64,000 nucleotides of DNA from Desulfobacteraceae bacterium (GCA_024230435.1 JAAERL010000137.1:18224-82223); one strand, 5' to 3'; positions 8,911-18,479 are shown, counted from the first letter of the stretch. A program made the numbers and translations. Notes: a model not told the origin generated them from the letters alone.

Positions 8911-8912
8911 TA

Positions 8913-9962
8913 ATGAATTTTAAAAGAATGAGGGCAATGTTTTTTGCCCGAAATAGAGAATTTTTTAGAGATAAAGCTTCATTTGGATGGAATTTTTTAT
9001 TTCCGTTTCTGCTTATTGCCGGCTTTTCAGTCCTTTTTGGCGGGGATGTGCGAAAAGAATTAAAAATTGGTATTTTCCCATGCAATGCTCACCAGCAATC
9101 AGCAATGCGGCAATGTGCGCCTGAATCTTTGAATCATCTTGAGTATGTTGAATTTGTAGAATTCACTGATTTCGAGCAAGGACTTGATAAGCTCAGGCAT
9201 CATAAGATCGATCTTTTTTTAGATTTTGCATCCCAACCTTTTCGCTATTGGGTTAGTGACACTTCTCCCAAGGGTTATATGGCGGAAAAAATTATTACTG
9301 CCGAACTAATGCCTGACTCAAAAGCATTGATGGCGAGACAGCAAATCGAAGATGAAAAAGAAATTCGTTATCTTGATTGGCTGTTTCCAGGAATATTGGC
9401 TATGAATATGATGTTTTCAGCCCTTTTCGGGTTGGGATTCATTGTGGTTCGTTATCGTATGAACGGTGTTCTGAAGAGATTGAAAGCAACACCGCTTTCA
9501 GCTTTTGAATACCTCAGTGCGCAAATGCTTTCGCGTTTGTTTGTGCTGATGTTTTCACTTATCATTTTATGGGTCGGCTGTGGTTTAATTTTCGATATTA
9601 GTGTGGAAGGCTCTTATCTTGATCTTTTATTGATTTTTTTAGTCGGTAGTTTGAGTCTGATTTCATTAGGGCTTGTTGTTGCCTCGCGGGGAACCAGTGA
9701 GGAGTTTACAGGAGGACTTTTGAATTTTATCACATGGCCCATGATGTTTTTATCCGAGGTCTGGTTTTCCATTGAGGGCGCACCCGGCTGGGTCAAAGGG
9801 ATTGCCAATCTGCTTCCCCTTACTCATCTGCTCAGAGGGGTCCGGCGGATTATGAATGATGGCGCCGGTTTGGCAGACATTAGTTTTGAACTTATGGTTT
9901 TATCGTTTATGACGGTTATATTTTTAACCATTGGAGCAAAATTATTTTCATGGAGCAGATAA
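8913..9962 (+). CDS. ABC-2 type exporter, permease subunit
   Basis: 349 residues. One transmembrane helix near the N-terminus (FGWNFLFPFLLIAGFSVLF) is followed by a 130-residue extracytoplasmic segment. Five hydrophobic segments fill the C-terminal half, starting with LFPGILAMNMMFSALFGLGFIVV. FLSEVWFSIEGAPGWVKGIANLLPLTHLLRGVR is the conserved ABC-2 membrane loop. The gene begins 2 bp after the ATPase stop, so the two are translationally linked. The large periplasmic loop is typical of NatB/DrrB-like exporters. Substrate not predictable. Confidence 0.88.
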   Translation: MNFKRMRAMFFARNREFFRDKASFGWNFLFPFLLIAGFSVLFGGDVRKELKIGIFPCNAHQQSAMRQCAPESLNHLEYVEFVEFTDFEQGLDKLRHHKIDLFLDFASQPFRYWVSDTSPKGYMAEKIITAELMPDSKALMARQQIEDEKEIRYLDWLFPGILAMNMMFSALFGLGFIVVRYRMNGVLKRLKATPLSAFEYLSAQMLSRLFVLMFSLIILWVGCGLIFDISVEGSYLDLLLIFLVGSLSLISLGLVVASRGTSEEFTGGLLNFITWPMMFLSEVWFSIEGAPGWVKGIANLLPLTHLLRGVRRIMNDGAGLADISFELMVLSFMTVIFLTIGAKLFSWSR

Positions 9963-9987
9963 TGGGCTGCTTCCAAGCCCCTTAATT

Positions 9988-10027
9988 CGTGTCCATTCGA
10001 AAATTGGTCGTTTTGTTGATGGACACG
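9988..10027. repeat. Short hairpin, CGTGTCCAT / ATGGACACG
   Basis: Perfect 9-bp arms separated by 22 nt lie just after the ABC permease gene. The left side (GTGTCCATTCGAAAATTGGTCG) resembles the outer end of the family-3 element at 18498 (GTGTCTATCCGTAAAATGACC). It could be a collapsed family-3 copy, or it could serve as a terminator; a smaller hairpin GGGCT..AGCCC at 9964-9980 also precedes it. Confidence 0.35.
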
Positions 10028-10068
10028 ATTTATGGGTGGATATTAGGCGATTGAAAGAAATCGTTTTT

Positions 10069-11442
10069 TTAGTTTGTCAAACTGTGAATAGGCGAAGGAA
10101 TAAGCCCTCCCCGCCGGATAAAAAGATTGCCGCCCGAGGCGTTATTGACGGGCATGATGACAGACTCTCCCAATAAACCGCCAAAATAGGCATGATCACC
10201 GGCTTTTTTGCCCGGTACGGGAATAATCCGTGCGGCTGTGGTTTTTTTGTTAATCATACCGATGGCCATTTCATCGGCAATAATGGCTGCAAGTGTTTCC
10301 ACCGTTGTGTCTCCGGGAATGGCTACCATGTCAAGCCCTACGGAACAAACACTGGTCATGGCTTCGAGTTTTTCTATGGAAAGGCAGCCGTCAGCAGCCG
10401 CTTTGGATATGTTGAGGTCTTCACTTACAGGAATAAATGCGCCGCTAAGCCCGCCAACGTTTGAGCTGGCAAATGCTCCGCCTTTTTTTACTGCATCATT
10501 GAGCATTGCCAGGGCAACGGTTGAACCCGGTACGCCAATGCTGCGCAAACCAAGACTTTGGAAAATTTCGCCTACACTGTCGCCTACGTTTGGAGTTGGC
10601 GCCAGAGAAAGATCAACTACTCCAAACCCGATACCCAATTGATCGGCGACTTCACGCCCGATAAGTTCACCTGCGCGAGTAACTTTGTATGCCGTTCGTT
10701 TGATAAGTTCTGATAATTGGCGAAGATCCATATTCGGATTAGATTCCACGGCGCGGTCAATGGCTTTTTTGACCACTCCGGGTCCGCTTACGCCAACATT
10801 GATTACCACGTCAGCCTCGCCTATGCCTAAGTAGGCTCCCGCCATAAACGGCACATCCTGGGGAATATTGGCAAATACGCACAATTTGGCGCAGGCCAGC
10901 CCATCATGATCAGCGCTTAATTTTGCGGCCTCCTTGATTTTCCCGGCAATTAACAACACGGCATCCATATTAATTCCAGCTCTTGAAGAAGCCAGGTTGA
11001 TTGAGGCGCATACGCGTTGTGTTGAAGACAGTGCTTGGGGCAGTGCATCAATAAGATTTCTGTCTCCATGGGCCATGCCCTTTTCCACCAAAGCTGAGAA
11101 ACCTCCAATAAAGTCAACATTAACTATCTTGGCGGCCTCATCGAGTGTTTGCGCCACAGCCACCATTTCTTCAACTCCAAAAGGCGCCGCCGCTACTGCG
11201 ATAGGGCTTACCGATATGCGTTTATTAACTACCGGAATACCGTACTTTTGACCGACTTGATCACATACCTTGACAAGGCGTTGGGCAACATGAGTTATCC
11301 GGTCATAAATGTTTGTCCTCAGGCGCTTTATGCTGTCGCTGGAACAATCCAATAAGCTGACGCCAAGCGTGACTGTACGAACATCAAGGTTTTCATTCTC
11401 CAGCATTTCAAGTACGGAGAGGATTTCTCTGTGAGTTAACAT
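10069..11442 (-). CDS. UPF0210 family protein (DUF711)
   Basis: 457 residues, the full length of the UPF0210/DUF711 family. Recognised from EILSVLEMLENENLDVRTVTLGVSLLDC at the N-terminus, NKRISVSPIAV, GVSGPGVVKKAID, GIGFGVVDLSLAPTPNVGDSVGEIFQSLGL and CSVGLDMVAIPGDT. Soluble protein of unknown biochemistry, with structural ties to glycyl-radical-enzyme-like barrels. It follows an ACT-domain gene by 38 bp; the ACT-UPF0210 order is a widely conserved gene pair, which suggests a ligand-sensing partner. Conservation is strong but the function is not established. Confidence 0.88.
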   Translation of the reverse strand: MLTHREILSVLEMLENENLDVRTVTLGVSLLDCSSDSIKRLRTNIYDRITHVAQRLVKVCDQVGQKYGIPVVNKRISVSPIAVAAAPFGVEEMVAVAQTLDEAAKIVNVDFIGGFSALVEKGMAHGDRNLIDALPQALSSTQRVCASINLASSRAGINMDAVLLIAGKIKEAAKLSADHDGLACAKLCVFANIPQDVPFMAGAYLGIGEADVVINVGVSGPGVVKKAIDRAVESNPNMDLRQLSELIKRTAYKVTRAGELIGREVADQLGIGFGVVDLSLAPTPNVGDSVGEIFQSLGLRSIGVPGSTVALAMLNDAVKKGGAFASSNVGGLSGAFIPVSEDLNISKAAADGCLSIEKLEAMTSVCSVGLDMVAIPGDTTVETLAAIIADEMAIGMINKKTTAARIIPVPGKKAGDHAYFGGLLGESVIMPVNNASGGNLFIRRGGLIPSPIHSLTN

Positions 11443-11480
11443 AGTAGCGCCCTATTTTTTTTAAATTAAAGGATCCGTGT

Positions 11481-12038
11481 CTAAATCCGATTAATGGCTT
11501 CAAATATCCTTTTATGCTGTATACTGACCCGCAAATCAAGTTCTGCGGCTTTAGTCTGTATGGCTTTTCGCAGTTTTTCCTGATCAATATCAAGGGGAAC
11601 GTCAACTTCGTAAATCATGATATTTTTTCCGGGTTCTGAGCCACCCCGGAAAACCGCCTGCAATTGAGTGACATTTACATTGTGATTCGCCAAAACTGCT
11701 GTTACTTGAGCTACCAGACCTTTGCGATCGGGGCCTCGGGTAGTAATAACGTAAGTTTCGCATTCACATGTCGCCCAATCGCTGGTTTTGCCGGCGAATT
11801 CCTTGATATGGAAATGCAGGTCCAATTCACTTGTGCTACGTTGAAAAGCTTCCATTAAAGTGTCCGGCGTGATATTATCCGGACCCGTGACAATAAAGAA
11901 ACCTGAAAATTCACCTTGAAGAATAGTTTGGCTTACGTCTTCAATATTGAAACTTAGCGTATATAATTCCGCGGTAACTTTTGCGATGATGCCCGGACGG
12001 TCTTTACCCAAAACGGTGATGATGTATTTGTTCAACAT
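11481..12038 (-). CDS. Double ACT-domain protein (GcvR / UPF0237-like)
   Basis: 185 residues with two ACT domains. The first (residues 1-80) starts MLNKYIITVLGKDRPGIIAKVTAELY; the second (about 95-170) starts YVITTRGPDRKGLVAQVTAVL. Both carry the G-x-D-R-x-G turn that binds small ligands, usually amino acids. In many bacteria the partner of UPF0210 is a single-ACT UPF0237 protein of about 90 residues; here the partner has the double GcvR-like architecture. It is first of the two-gene operon. Likely an amino-acid sensor acting on its neighbour, by inference from the pairing. Confidence 0.82.
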   Translation of the reverse strand: MLNKYIITVLGKDRPGIIAKVTAELYTLSFNIEDVSQTILQGEFSGFFIVTGPDNITPDTLMEAFQRSTSELDLHFHIKEFAGKTSDWATCECETYVITTRGPDRKGLVAQVTAVLANHNVNVTQLQAVFRGGSEPGKNIMIYEVDVPLDIDQEKLRKAIQTKAAELDLRVSIQHKRIFEAINRI

Positions 12039-12263
12039 ATGAAAGCTCCTAATTGCGGCAACTATACATTTGATTTAAACATGTTTCTTATCTACAAAAT
12101 TTTGTATGATGTCAATCAAGTTTATTATTTAAATGATAAACTAGCGCATAAGTCATTTAATATATTCATCTGTGAAGAGCAAGCGAGTTCAAGTTTGCAT
12201 AAAATTATCGAATATATATTATGTTGAAACGGAAAACGGATTTGAATGTTAAAAGGCAACAAA

Positions 12264-13571
12264 ATGGCGCCTAAAACTGTCGTAACAACCCATAAAAATG
12301 CTGATTTCGATGCCTTGGCATCTATTGCGGCGGGTCTTTTAATCTTTCCTGAGGCCGTACCGTTGCTGCCAAAACAACTCAATCCGAATGTAAAGGCCTT
12401 TTTATCATTACATAAAGATCTGTTTGCCTGGGCTGAAGCCAAACCATCACCGGTTAAAGACGCCGAGCGTCTGGTTGTGGTTGATGCCGGGGCATGGAAT
12501 AGGCTTTCAGGCCTCAGTGGTCTTAGGCGCAATTCAGGTCTTGAAATTTTGATTTGGGATCACCATGGCACTAAACCCGCCATAGACGCTGATTGGTTCT
12601 GCTGTGAAGAATTGGGCGCCAACATTACCCTGATGCTCCGTTGTATCAAGGCAGAGAACATCATGTTGTCTCCTATTCAGGCAACGCTATTTTTAGCCGG
12701 GCTATATGAGGACACCGGCCATATGTCTTTTCCCGGCACTACTTCTGAAGATGCCAAGGCAGCCGCCTATTTGCTGGACAATGGCGCCGATTTGAATATG
12801 TTGAGGAAATTTTTACGCCCCGCCTATGGTCAACGGCAAAAAAACATTCTTTTCGATATGTTGAAATCAGTCAGAAGAAAACTCATCAATGGATATTCTG
12901 TGAGTATCAGCCGGTTGGAGATCAAGGGGCATGTGGACAGATTGGCTCTTGTATTGAGCATGTATCGCGATATTGTGAACGTGGATGCCGCTTTTGGCAT
13001 CTTTAACCTGCCGGAAAAACAAAAGTGCATGGTTATTGGCCGCAGTGATGCCGATGGGCTGAATATTGGCGATATTATGCGCAGTTTAGGCGGGGGCGGG
13101 CATCCGGGGGCGGGATCTGCGTTGCTGCTAAAGGTAAATCCTGAAATCATAGAACAAATGATAGTGGAATTGATTGAAGGAAACCAGCAAGCCTCTGTAC
13201 AAATCAGTGACCTGATGTCCTTTCCGGTGAAAACAGTATCTCCCGGCACACTTTTATCCGAAGTGGTTCATATTTTCGATAAGAACAGTTTTTCCGGGCT
13301 TCCGGTTGTGCAAGACAATAAGCTGGTGGGAATGATCTCGCGGCGCGATCTGCACCGGCTGACCAAAGATTCACAGCTCAAATCACCCATTAAGGCCTTT
13401 ATGAACCGGGATCTTAAGATGATTCAACCGGGTAAAAGCCCATTGCAGGCAGCCAGAATTATGGTCCGGAATGATATAGGGCATCTGCCCGTTGTTGAAA
13501 ACAATCAAATTATCGGAATCGTTACCCGTACCGATGTAATGCATTATTTTTATGATTTGCTGCCTGATTAA
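12264..13571 (+). CDS. DHH-family phosphoesterase with DHHA1 and paired CBS domains
   Basis: 435 residues from the ATG at 12264, which has AAAAGG 8 nt ahead; another in-frame ATG lies at 12246. The DHH domain carries THKNADFDALAS, VVDAG and IWDHHG (the metal-binding DHH motif). The DHHA1 part carries IGRSDADGLNIGDIMRSLGGGGHPGAGSA. Two CBS repeats follow (DLMSFPVKTVSPG..., AFMNRDLKMIQPG...). This is the N-terminal half of the long DHH-CBS tRNA nucleotidyltransferase-like proteins, but the polymerase domain is missing and no remnant follows in the 140 bp downstream. Probably a nucleotide-regulated nanoRNase or cyclic-dinucleotide phosphodiesterase; the substrate is inferred from the family only. 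Confidence 0.85.
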   Translation: MAPKTVVTTHKNADFDALASIAAGLLIFPEAVPLLPKQLNPNVKAFLSLHKDLFAWAEAKPSPVKDAERLVVVDAGAWNRLSGLSGLRRNSGLEILIWDHHGTKPAIDADWFCCEELGANITLMLRCIKAENIMLSPIQATLFLAGLYEDTGHMSFPGTTSEDAKAAAYLLDNGADLNMLRKFLRPAYGQRQKNILFDMLKSVRRKLINGYSVSISRLEIKGHVDRLALVLSMYRDIVNVDAAFGIFNLPEKQKCMVIGRSDADGLNIGDIMRSLGGGGHPGAGSALLLKVNPEIIEQMIVELIEGNQQASVQISDLMSFPVKTVSPGTLLSEVVHIFDKNSFSGLPVVQDNKLVGMISRRDLHRLTKDSQLKSPIKAFMNRDLKMIQPGKSPLQAARIMVRNDIGHLPVVENNQIIGIVTRTDVMHYFYDLLPD

Positions 13572-13619
13572 ATAGCCGGGTTTTGCAGATTACCCAATTT
13601 TTCTTACATTGAATCGGTT

Positions 13620-13663
13620 GGCGCTGGTTCATCTGTATGCAAACCAATGGCTGAACCAGTGCC
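13620..13663. terminator. Hairpin between convergent genes
   Basis: GGCGCTGGTTCA and TGAACCAGTGCC form a 12-bp stem with one mismatch and a 20-nt loop, midway between the DHH-CBS gene and the end of oleD. No T-run follows on either strand, so an intrinsic terminator is only a suggestion. Confidence 0.35.
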
Positions 13664-13713
13664 GGAATTTATGCCGCATTGCCGTATTATGGTGAGAAAA
13701 ATGATCATCAAGG

Positions 13714-14724
13714 TTAAGATTTTAAATTATCCTGCACCCATTTGGTAAGACGTTCCAACCCCTGAGCTGTGGAAACAGTGGGAGTATAGCCAAGGTCTCT
13801 TTTTGCGGCGCTGATGTCAAACCAATGCGAAGTAGCTAACTCTTCGGCAACGAAGCGGGTCATTGGAGGCTCTGATTTTAATCGCAGCAGTTTGTATAAA
13901 ATCTCGCAGCAGAAACCGATTTTTTTTGCCAGGCAAGGGCAGATTCGTCCTTTAACCGGCGGTTTTCCTCCGGCTTTTAATATGGCGTTGACCATTTGCC
14001 ATAAAAAAACAGGCTCGTCCTGGCTGATGAAATAAATCCGTCCCGACAGTTCGGGGTGCTTTGCAAGTTTTTCCGCGGCAAGAACGTGGGCCTGTGCGGC
14101 ATTATCAATATAAATCGTATCTACCAGATTGGAGCCGTCGCCAATTTGTTTTAAGCGATGTGCTTTTTCGAGGATGCGGGGAACTAAATGGTTGTCTCCC
14201 GGTCCCCATATCAGATGCGGTCTTAGAACAATAACAGCTAAGCCGTTGTTCGCCTGCTTGACAACGAATTGTTCTGCAATGGCCTTGGTTTTGGGGTAGT
14301 GGGTGTTATAGTTTGCCGGGTATGGCGCCGATTCATCAACGCCCTTCATATCCTTTCCATTAAAAACCACACTCGGTGAGCTTGTATAAATCAGGCGTTT
14401 GACCCCATTGATCTTACACGCATTAACTACGTTGCGCGTTCCAACGACGTTTGTTTTGTAAAACATCTCATATCGGCCCCATATGCCAGGCTTAGCTGCT
14501 ACATGATAAACGGTTTGGACGCCTTCACACGCTTTGAGGATTGCTTTTTCATTACAAAGATCGCCCTGAATTTGCTCTACGCCTAATTTATTGAGAGCCG
14601 GGTAATGGGAACGGGAAAAGCTGATGGGGTGATCGGCCTTTCGGATCAGCAAGCGAACGATGGCGCTGCCCAAAAAACCGCCTCCACCAGTGACCAGAAC
14701 TTTATGATTAGAATTTGAAACCAT
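13714..14724 (-). CDS. oleD: OleD, 2-alkyl-3-ketoalkanoate reductase (extended SDR)
   Basis: 336 residues. The NAD(P)-binding loop is VLVTGGGGFLGSAIV; the catalytic pair is in YPKTKAIAEQF (YxxxK), with TSSPSVVF holding the active-site Ser. It resembles 3-beta-hydroxysteroid dehydrogenase-like SDRs, the known family of OleD. In olefin synthesis OleD reduces the 2-alkyl-3-ketoacid made by OleA to a beta-hydroxy acid for OleC. It is the last gene of the minus-strand pfaC-oleA-oleB-oleC-oleD operon, 60 bp after oleC. Context makes the assignment firm; alone it could be any sterol-type SDR. Confidence 0.88.
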   Translation of the reverse strand: MVSNSNHKVLVTGGGGFLGSAIVRLLIRKADHPISFSRSHYPALNKLGVEQIQGDLCNEKAILKACEGVQTVYHVAAKPGIWGRYEMFYKTNVVGTRNVVNACKINGVKRLIYTSSPSVVFNGKDMKGVDESAPYPANYNTHYPKTKAIAEQFVVKQANNGLAVIVLRPHLIWGPGDNHLVPRILEKAHRLKQIGDGSNLVDTIYIDNAAQAHVLAAEKLAKHPELSGRIYFISQDEPVFLWQMVNAILKAGGKPPVKGRICPCLAKKIGFCCEILYKLLRLKSEPPMTRFVAEELATSHWFDISAAKRDLGYTPTVSTAQGLERLTKWVQDNLKS

Positions 14725-14756
14725 AGACTGTTCGTTTATTTAAAAAAAGTAATAGC

Positions 14757-14776
14757 TGCATCTTCCACGGCCCTTA
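14757..14776. repeat. Solo end of a family-2 repeat
   Basis: GCATCTTCCACGGCCCTTAG, in the 60-bp spacer between oleC and oleD, is the inverted form of the family-2 end (TAGGGTCGTGGAAGATGC) with two mismatches. No second end is visible nearby. Confidence 0.4.
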
Positions 14777-14784
14777 GCGATGCA

Positions 14785-16482
14785 TCACGATACATGAGTG
14801 TTTAACTTTTTTGCTGCCCAGGGTACTAATTTTTCCCTAAATATTTTTGAGTTGTGACGAATATCCACCGGAAATCCGGGATGAAAAAATATGGTATTCA
14901 AATCTTCCGTCAGCACGTTTTGCCTTGCCATCTCCAGCAGCTCTTTCTCCAGGATAGCAGTGTCCAGCTTATCAGAGGCATGCTCGAGTTCTACACACAT
15001 TATAGGCCGTTGATTCGGGGCCTGGCCGATACCAACAAGCGCACTGCGGAACACTGCGGGGTGATTGTTGAAAATGGCTTCACAGGGTATCGTGAATAAG
15101 GTTTTATTTGCGGTAATGACGCGGTGGCTCTTACGGCCGCAAAACCAAATTCTTCCCTTTTTATCCAACCAGCCCAAATCTCCCATACGGTGCCAGATTT
15201 CACCGTCATCTTCAATTTTGGAAAGTGCATCATGCACAGGGTTTTCGAAGTAGCCCTGTGTTACGATATCTGCCTTTACAACCAACTCTCCGATTTCACC
15301 ATTTTCCAATAAATATGATTCAGACCATTTTTTAATTGGATTATCATTGATCTTAATTACTTTGACAGTAATACTTTTTATTGGAGGCCCGACACAAATG
15401 CCAAATCCCTTTTTTGTTAAATCCGCTGTTTCAGCAAGTATTTCCTTGCTGCCAAATGATGATACAGGCATGGCTTCGGTTGCTCCGTATCCGGTGTGGA
15501 TTTCGCTGTCATCATCCAGCATGCGGCTGAAACGGGCAATGTTGTCCGGTGATGCCGGTGCGCCTGCGGATATGATACGCTTCAAAGACGGCAGTTTGAT
15601 TGTGTTTTTTTCACCATAGCGGCCTACCCGGTTTAGTAAGGCCGGTGATGCGAACATATTGGTAACTCCATGATTGACAACAGCTTCAATGATTTTGTTT
15701 GGATCTACATGGGCCGGCTTGGCAGGGTCCATGTCCGGAATAATCGCTGTCATACCCAAGGCGGGAGCAAATAGGGCAAACAGGGGAAAAGTGGGCAAAT
15801 CAATTTCATCTAGTGATATGCCGAATTGCTGCCTGATCAGCCTGATCTGAGCATCAAAGATGCCATGGGTATACAGTGCTCCTTTAGCAGGCCCCGTGCT
15901 GCCCGTTGTAAAACAAATGGCGGCGAGTTCGTTTTTGCCGGTATCTGCGATGGGGTAGTGTTTCCAGGGCAACTGCCTTATATCATTGAGTGTCAATCCT
16001 CTCCAAAACCAGCGTTTTCCAACCGTTACAGCCGTGTTAATCCTTTTAAAAAAGTTTTTGCAAAAAATGCGAAGCACATGAGCTTTTGATATGCCGATAA
16101 ACGCTTCAGCTTTGCTTTCACGCAAACATGACAACATGCGCTTGATTCCCATACCGGGATCTACCATTACAGGCACTGCGCCTATTTTAAACATTGCAAA
16201 GGTAAGGGCAAAGAATTCCAGGCTGGGGTTAACCATTAATATGGTGCGTATTCCGCGTTTTATGCCGGCCTGATTCAATCCGTGGGCAAAACAGTCGGAT
16301 TCGCGGTCTAACTGTCTGAAGGTAAGGTGAGAATAAGCCACATAGCCGTTGTTATCCCGTCCGGCAGGAAAAACCACTGCTCTCCTGTAAGGTTGTACGC
16401 GTGCCATGGTTCTTAGATGATGGGCTACGTTAACTGATCGTTGAGACAGCTCGTTAAATATGCCGGGATTTGTATTCTTCAT
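14785..16482 (-). CDS. oleC: OleC, AMP-dependent beta-lactone synthetase
   Basis: 565 residues from the ATG at 16482; a GTG two codons upstream is an alternative and neither has a strong ribosome site. Acyl-adenylate-forming landmarks: ICFTTGSTGPAKGALYTHG (P-loop), IHTGYGATEAMP (the YGxTE motif), RMGDLGWLDKKGRIWFCGRKSHRV (hinge Asp and core Arg). OleC enzymes convert syn/anti beta-hydroxy acids to beta-lactones at the expense of ATP; OleB then decarboxylates these to olefins. The gene lies 51 bp after oleB and before oleD. The full-length unfused form argues against the actinobacterial OleBC fusion type. Confidence 0.9.
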   Translation of the reverse strand: MKNTNPGIFNELSQRSVNVAHHLRTMARVQPYRRAVVFPAGRDNNGYVAYSHLTFRQLDRESDCFAHGLNQAGIKRGIRTILMVNPSLEFFALTFAMFKIGAVPVMVDPGMGIKRMLSCLRESKAEAFIGISKAHVLRIFCKNFFKRINTAVTVGKRWFWRGLTLNDIRQLPWKHYPIADTGKNELAAICFTTGSTGPAKGALYTHGIFDAQIRLIRQQFGISLDEIDLPTFPLFALFAPALGMTAIIPDMDPAKPAHVDPNKIIEAVVNHGVTNMFASPALLNRVGRYGEKNTIKLPSLKRIISAGAPASPDNIARFSRMLDDDSEIHTGYGATEAMPVSSFGSKEILAETADLTKKGFGICVGPPIKSITVKVIKINDNPIKKWSESYLLENGEIGELVVKADIVTQGYFENPVHDALSKIEDDGEIWHRMGDLGWLDKKGRIWFCGRKSHRVITANKTLFTIPCEAIFNNHPAVFRSALVGIGQAPNQRPIMCVELEHASDKLDTAILEKELLEMARQNVLTEDLNTIFFHPGFPVDIRHNSKIFREKLVPWAAKKLNTHVS

Positions 16483-16533
16483 AAGCACTATTTCGAATAT
16501 AAAGTTAAAAGCGATAAAATGCGCATAACATCT

Positions 16534-17445
16534 TTAAGGGTGTCTATGCAAGAACTCCTTGATCAGACGGGTTGTATTATCCGGTTCATCTTCAAACAGA
16601 TAATGACCTGCGTTTTTAAAATAGTGCGTTTCGGCTTCGGGCAGCTTTTTACGCCACTGGTTAAAATAATCGTAATCGAAAACAAAGTCACGGCCGCCCC
16701 AAAGAATAAGAACCGGGCGCTTGCCAATGCGTTCCAGGTTTTGTTCTACGCGGTTAACAATATATCCGCTGGGATCGTTTGCATTCAGTGGGATGTCCTG
16801 TACGAATTTCAGTGTCGATAAACGATTGCCGGGGCAGTTATAGGGGGCAATCAATCCTTTTTTTATCTTGCCGGGCAGCTTTTTTTTAGGCGCCATGTAT
16901 AATGCTGCGCGGGCAAATAAATTTATTCGCAACACCAGCCATTGCATTACCGGATTGGGTTTTCGAATAACTTTCAAGCGCCAGGGGATGTCTTTATTGC
17001 CCGGAGGAAAAAAACCGGATGTATTTGTCAAAATAATCCGGCTGACTTTGTTAAGATTATCCAAAGCCCATGCCAGACCAATCATGCCGCCCCAATCATG
17101 CAGGACAAGGGTAACCGGACGTTTCAGGTTCAGATGCCGCAGCAGTTCAGAAAAATCGTCGACCCTTCTTTGAAGTATAAAATCGTAATTATCACGGGGT
17201 TTGTCGGAAAGTCCGCAACCGATATGATCCGGCGCAATAACGCGGTGCGTTTTTTTAAAGGTTTTGATCAGTTTCCGGAAATAAAAAGACCAGGTCGGGT
17301 TGCCGTGCACCATAACCAACGGCTCGCCATGGCCTTCGTCAATATAATGATAACGCAAATTGCCAATGCGGTGAAAATGAGATCTGAAAGGATAATGCTT
17401 CTGAAAAGCGGAAATATCTATCTTATGTTTAATATAAGTCACCAT
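16534..17445 (-). CDS. oleB: OleB, alpha/beta-hydrolase beta-lactone decarboxylase
   Basis: 303 residues in the haloalkane-dehalogenase-like branch. VMVHGNPTWSFYFRKLI supplies the oxyanion HGNP motif, VLVLHDWGG-type segment VTLVLHDWGGMIGLAWAL carries the nucleophile Asp117, and NAGHYLFEDEPD carries the catalytic His. In the Ole pathway this protein releases CO2 from the beta-lactone to give a cis-olefin. It overlaps the end of oleA by 7 bp, so the two are translationally coupled. The assignment rests on context plus the Asp nucleophile; a standalone dehalogenase is the alternative but unlikely here. Confidence 0.88.
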   Translation of the reverse strand: MVTYIKHKIDISAFQKHYPFRSHFHRIGNLRYHYIDEGHGEPLVMVHGNPTWSFYFRKLIKTFKKTHRVIAPDHIGCGLSDKPRDNYDFILQRRVDDFSELLRHLNLKRPVTLVLHDWGGMIGLAWALDNLNKVSRIILTNTSGFFPPGNKDIPWRLKVIRKPNPVMQWLVLRINLFARAALYMAPKKKLPGKIKKGLIAPYNCPGNRLSTLKFVQDIPLNANDPSGYIVNRVEQNLERIGKRPVLILWGGRDFVFDYDYFNQWRKKLPEAETHYFKNAGHYLFEDEPDNTTRLIKEFLHRHP

Positions 17446-18479
17446 TCAAGTCCTAACATGATGCAGTTGAGCCCACTGCCGATTCCAAAAAAGCCTACCT
17501 GATCGCCCGGTTGAAAAAAGTCGCGTTCTTGTGCGATGGCTGCTGTAATAGGCAGAGAAACCGTTCCGATGTTGCCCAGGTAGCGAAACGTTGTAAAGTC
17601 TTTCGATTCATTCATGCCGATGGCCTGGAGAAATGTGCGCTGGTGTGTTTCACCAACCTGATGGCAGATGATTTTATCGGGTTTATCGTCAGCCCAATTC
17701 AATTCGGACTTTATCGCTTTGTAAGTTTCAACGCCAAGTTTGATACCATGCTTGAGAATTCCCACCGAATCTGTTCTCATGACCATTGGCGCGCTGGCAG
17801 GAATGCCCGAATCAGGCCCCCATATGCATAAATCGTGATGATGAGCTGCGTTTTTATTTACACCGCCAAGCAGCCGGTGTCCGAAAGGCGCCATGGATTG
17901 CCCGCAAAGCATCACAGCGACAGCGCCTGAGCCGCCTGTAAGGGTTGCAATGGTTTGCTTGAAGCTTTCCATATCCCGGTCTTTTAAAATGCGATCAATC
18001 GTCAGATCCATGATCTGGCGGGAAGATTCAGCTGAAACGACCATGCCTGCGCGAATTTGTCCCAGTGCAATGGCGTTGGCGATATGTATCATGCCATTGA
18101 GAACTCCTAAACAGGCATTGGATACATCATAAACGATTGCGCCGGAGCTAAGCCCAAGACCATTTGCCACAGCGCAGGCCGTTGCAGGCTCGAGATTTTC
18201 CCGGCAAACACCGCCATAAATGAGCATGTCAATGCAATGGGCGGGAATATCGCAGGCATTCATGGCTTTACGGCCGGCTGCAACGGCTCCTTCCGATAGC
18301 TTTTGGTTTTTGTCCCAGAAACGGCGCTCGGAAATGCCTGTAAGGGCTTCGAGCTGGCCGGGTTGAAAATGCAGTTTTTCATAAACCGGCTCCAACCGGT
18401 TTTCTATATCTTCGGAACTGATCACATTGGGTGCTAATTCATATCCGAATCCTGCAAGGTAAACGTTATTATAAAGCAT
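17439..18479 (-). CDS. oleA: OleA, thiolase-fold acyl-CoA head-to-head condensing enzyme
   Basis: 346 residues from the ATG at 18479 (a TTG three codons upstream is possible; AGGA lies about 10 nt ahead of the ATG). Thiolase-superfamily KASIII-like. The nucleophile is the Cys in YDVSNACLGVL (about residue 123); the general base is the Glu in CRENLEPATAC, a residue diagnostic for OleA rather than FabH. The His in ICHQVGETH and the Asn in LGNIGTVS complete the site. OleA joins two fatty acyl-CoAs head-to-head into a 2-alkyl-3-ketoacid. Second gene of the operon, after pfaC; a family-3 repeat sits in the spacer to pfaC. Confidence 0.92.
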   Translation of the reverse strand: MLYNNVYLAGFGYELAPNVISSEDIENRLEPVYEKLHFQPGQLEALTGISERRFWDKNQKLSEGAVAAGRKAMNACDIPAHCIDMLIYGGVCRENLEPATACAVANGLGLSSGAIVYDVSNACLGVLNGMIHIANAIALGQIRAGMVVSAESSRQIMDLTIDRILKDRDMESFKQTIATLTGGSGAVAVMLCGQSMAPFGHRLLGGVNKNAAHHHDLCIWGPDSGIPASAPMVMRTDSVGILKHGIKLGVETYKAIKSELNWADDKPDKIICHQVGETHQRTFLQAIGMNESKDFTTFRYLGNIGTVSLPITAAIAQERDFFQPGDQVGFFGIGSGLNCIMLGLEW

